Assembly: GCA_025936205.1 (NCBI GenBank)
Contig: JAICTU010000198.1
Location: 1-15,420 of the forward strand
DNA: 15,420 bases
Source: Polyangiaceae bacterium
GTDB lineage: Bacteria > Myxococcota > Polyangia > Polyangiales > Polyangiaceae
Reading direction: 5' to 3'
Shown here: positions 13,885 through 15,420 of the stretch, piece by piece
Layout: the number at the start of each line of letters is the position of its first letter
Numbering within the stretch: position 1 is the stretch's first letter
Translations under genes and position numbers: made by a program
The notes under the pieces: model-generated
The model's database searches: none
Told to the model about the DNA's origin: nothing
What the model saw: the letters and a program-made list of their open reading frames with translations, nothing else

Positions 13885-14868
13885 TCAGCGGTCGAGCGGG
13901 CTCTTCACGCCGAGGGGGCCGCGGCTCAGCACGTGGGTGTAGAGCATGGTGGTTCGCAGATCCCGGTGGCCCAGGAGCTTCTGGATCGTCCGGATATCGT
14001 AGCCTGCTTCCAGCAGGTGGGTCGCGAACGAATGGCGGAAGGTGTGGCAGCTCACGGGCTTGCCGATGCCCGCGGCCTTGGCGGCGATTTTGACGGCGCG
14101 CTGCAGGGCTGTTTCATGCAGATGATGACGGCGGTGTTCACCGGTGGCTGCGTCGACGTAGCGCCGTGTGGCGGGGAAGACCCACTGCCAGGGCCATTCG
14201 CGGCTGGCGTTGGGGTATTTGGTGCGGAGAGCGCCGGGGAGCACTACGTGACCGGCGCCTTCTTGCAGGTCGAGATCGTGGCGCTCACGGACGTGGGCGA
14301 GATGCGTTTGTAGTGGTTCCGTGAGGCTCTTCGGCAAGAGCGTGGCCCGGTCCTTCTGGCCCTTCCCGCGGCGGACGATCAGTTGGGAACCTCCGAAGTC
14401 CACGTCCTTCACGCGCAGACTCGCGCATTCGAGCAGACGCAGGCCGGAGCCGTAGAGAAGGGACGCCATCAGGCGCCACACGCCGTCGAGTTGAGACAAG
14501 ACGGCATCGACTTCCGCGCGGGTCATCACCGTGGGGAGTCGAGCCGGACGTTTGGCGTGGACGACTGCACCAAGCGAGCCCAGTGGACGCTCGAGGATCT
14601 CCGCGTAGAGGAAGAGCAGCGCTGCGAGCGCTTGATTCTGCGTGGAAGCGCTCACGCTGCCCTGGCTGGCGAGATGCGACAAGAAGCTGGTGACTTCAGG
14701 AGCGCCCAGTGAGCGCGGGTGACGCCGGCCGTGAAACAGCACGAAGCGACGTATCCAGCTGATGTAAACATCGATCGTTTTGGCGCTGTAGTGGCGGAGG
14801 AGCAGAGCATCGCGGACGCTTTGGAGGAAAGGGCTGCTGTCAATCGAGGACGTGAGCTCGGAGGGCAC
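13885..14868 (-). CDS. intI: Integron integrase (IntI-like tyrosine recombinase)
   Basis: A 327-aa protein, close to the 337 aa of IntI1. The core-binding domain at about 13-100 has [19 protein letters not shown] and FHGRRHP. The catalytic domain has all expected residues: R144 (GSGLRLLE), K169/K172 (GKGQKDR), H275 and R278 (CHTFRHS), H301 (LLGHRD) and nucleophile Y310 (MLYTHV). The segment that separates integron integrases from other Xer-like recombinases is present at about 194-236: [29 protein letters not shown]. The protein ends in GVKSPLDR as expected, so it is intact. It should recombine folded single-stranded attC sites with attI. It starts with GTG and has no Shine-Dalgarno. With this orientation attI and cassettes should lie to the right. 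A dyad TGTGCC-N6-GGCACA (14889-14906) is just upstream. Low or tightly controlled expression is likely. Confidence 0.93.
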   Translation of the reverse strand: MPSELTSSIDSSPFLQSVRDALLLRHYSAKTIDVYISWIRRFVLFHGRRHPRSLGAPEVTSFLSHLASQGSVSASTQNQALAALLFLYAEILERPLGSLGAVVHAKRPARLPTVMTRAEVDAVLSQLDGVWRLMASLLYGSGLRLLECASLRVKDVDFGGSQLIVRRGKGQKDRATLLPKSLTEPLQTHLAHVRERHDLDLQEGAGHVVLPGALRTKYPNASREWPWQWVFPATRRYVDAATGEHRRHHLHETALQRAVKIAAKAAGIGKPVSCHTFRHSFATHLLEAGYDIRTIQKLLGHRDLRTTMLYTHVLSRGPLGVKSPLDR

Positions 14869-15348
14869 GCGGGATGGAGAGCATGGGATGTGCCAGGTCA
14901 GGCACAGCGGCGACGAGCGCGGTGTTCAGCGCTGCGGAAGACTCCGGTCGTGCAGTTCAGCTGCGATTGCCCGAGGAGGGAAAGGCAGCGAGCGCCTGGC
15001 GCTGGCGCGGTGGTGGCCAGGTGTCGTGCTCGGAATCGACGGGTTTAGTATGGAAAGGATGAACCGTGTAGCGCTGGCGTGGATCAACGCGAGAGAGGCT
15101 GGGTGCGATGGCTGAGAATGCAGATTTTCGAGGAGGGTGGGGTGCTCTGCTGTGTTTGTCGGGGCCGGGGTGGGGGATGGCGGAACTGCCTAACGCGCAG
15201 CGGGGGAGATGATTCGGGAGGAGTCGATGGTCGACGTTTGTTGGTCGCGGTTTCGGGGGAGAGGCGGCGTGGGGTTGCGGCATAATTGAGAGTTCGGCAG
15301 ACACGCAAACAGAGTGCACATCCCCCCGCGGCGAGGTACGATGAGGGC
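14869..15348. other. Gap right of integrase; candidate attI/attC zone
   Basis: This 480-base stretch has no credible gene; the open frames are short, mutually overlapping and low in recognisable content. It contains the dyad TGTGCC-N6-GGCACA at 14889-14906. GTTCAGC occurs at 14924-14930 and again at 14955-14961, 31 bases apart. A spaced inverted repeat with GCCTAAC/GTTCGGC ends lies at 15186-15300. In an integron this is where attI, and then the first cassette, should lie. GTTCAGC resembles the integron core site GTTRRRY at all but the fourth base. I cannot define attI from sequence alone. Confidence 0.5.
15186..15300 (+). repeat. Spaced inverted repeat, weak attC-like candidate
   Basis: CTGCCTAAC (15186-15194) and GTTCGGCAG (15292-15300) are reverse complements except for one base. 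The outer motifs look like the RYYYAAC and GTTRRRY ends of an attC site, and the 115-base span is within the attC range. Against this, the right core has C where a purine is expected, and I find no complementary inner L''/L' pair next to the ends. It is a candidate only. Confidence 0.25.
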
Positions 15349-15420
15349 GTGGCTCATGTGCGGCCTATTGCAGACAGGGATGCCGCTGCACTTTTCGCGT
15401 TCTACGATGGACTGAGCGCA
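15349..15420 (+). CDS. GNAT acetyltransferase, 5' part only
   Basis: Twenty-four codons from GTG at 15349 run off the window edge: VAHVRPIADRDAAALFAFYD, then GLSA. The pattern HVRPI..D...L..FYDGLS is the usual opening of a GNAT N-acetyltransferase, in which RPI.. is strand 1 and the following helix ends in a ..LS turn. GAGG at 15333-15336 is 12 bases before the start. The frame is open back to 15286, with TTG at 15286 as the only other possible start. The substrate cannot be known from this fragment. It begins 48 bases after the right arm of the attC-like repeat, so it could be a cassette gene or simply the next chromosomal gene. Confidence 0.6.
   Translation, partial: MAHVRPIADRDAAALFAFYDGLSA

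Noticed and set aside
12925..14313. Plus-strand 462-codon frame
   Set aside because: It overlaps the alcohol dehydrogenase in another frame and runs straight through the tRNA and the integrase.
14957..15319. Minus-strand 120-aa frame in the presumed array zone
   Set aside because: No domain or start signal, high Pro/Arg/Ser/His noise, and several competing frames of equal quality.
1..15420. CRISPR array, insertion sequence, replication origin, toxin-antitoxin pair
   Set aside because: No regularly spaced long repeats, no transposase with terminal repeats, no origin repeats, and no small gene pair with the expected layout. The transposase-like HTH at the start of the FGE-like protein is one short domain only.

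Overview
The window is GC-rich (about 70% by eye) bacterial chromosomal DNA with strong codon bias, several GTG starts and mostly short intergenic gaps. The gene set suggests a Myxococcota relative (Polyangia-like), although no rRNA or marker gene settles this. The set includes a DUF4388-type protein fused to a formylglycine-generating-enzyme-like domain, a response regulator with a decayed EAL domain, Ala/Pro-rich secreted proteins and a variant CcmH.

Layout. Positions 1-435 hold no gene. On the minus strand, a secreted coiled-coil protein (1595-759) is translationally coupled to a small lipoprotein (762-436), which ends at a good hairpin terminator. Next comes a minus-strand REC plus degenerate EAL regulator (3355-1991). 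A 580-base non-coding gap precedes a plus-strand small lysozyme/transglycosylase-like protein (3936-4580). This converges on the HTH/DUF4388/TM/FGE-like protein (6647-4725), with a 15-bp stem between them. A DEAD-box RNA helicase (8867-6942) is divergent from a QueD/PTPS-family enzyme (9093-9626), which in turn converges on a CcmH-like membrane protein (10368-9724). Divergent from the latter is a plus-strand pair: a glutamine-synthetase-family ligase (10524-11987) and an iron-type alcohol dehydrogenase (12068-13207). Together they suggest gamma-glutamylation and oxidation of an amine or amino alcohol.

The right end is the accessory-looking part. A 96-aa Cys-containing small protein (13584-13294, minus) is bracketed by its own promoter and a T-rich intrinsic terminator. 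Then come tRNA-Gly(CCC) at 13723-13795 and an intact integron-type tyrosine recombinase, IntI-like, at 14868-13885. About 480 bases without a credible gene follow, containing a GCCTAAC...GTTCGGC inverted repeat that vaguely resembles attC ends, and then the first 24 codons of a GNAT acetyltransferase at the window edge. For an IntI in this orientation, attI and any cassettes would lie to the right, exactly where the window ends. This is the most promising place for something new.

Second in interest are two proteins whose enzymatic domains have lost catalytic residues: the EAL domain and the FGE-like domain. Both look like binding or signalling modules rather than enzymes.
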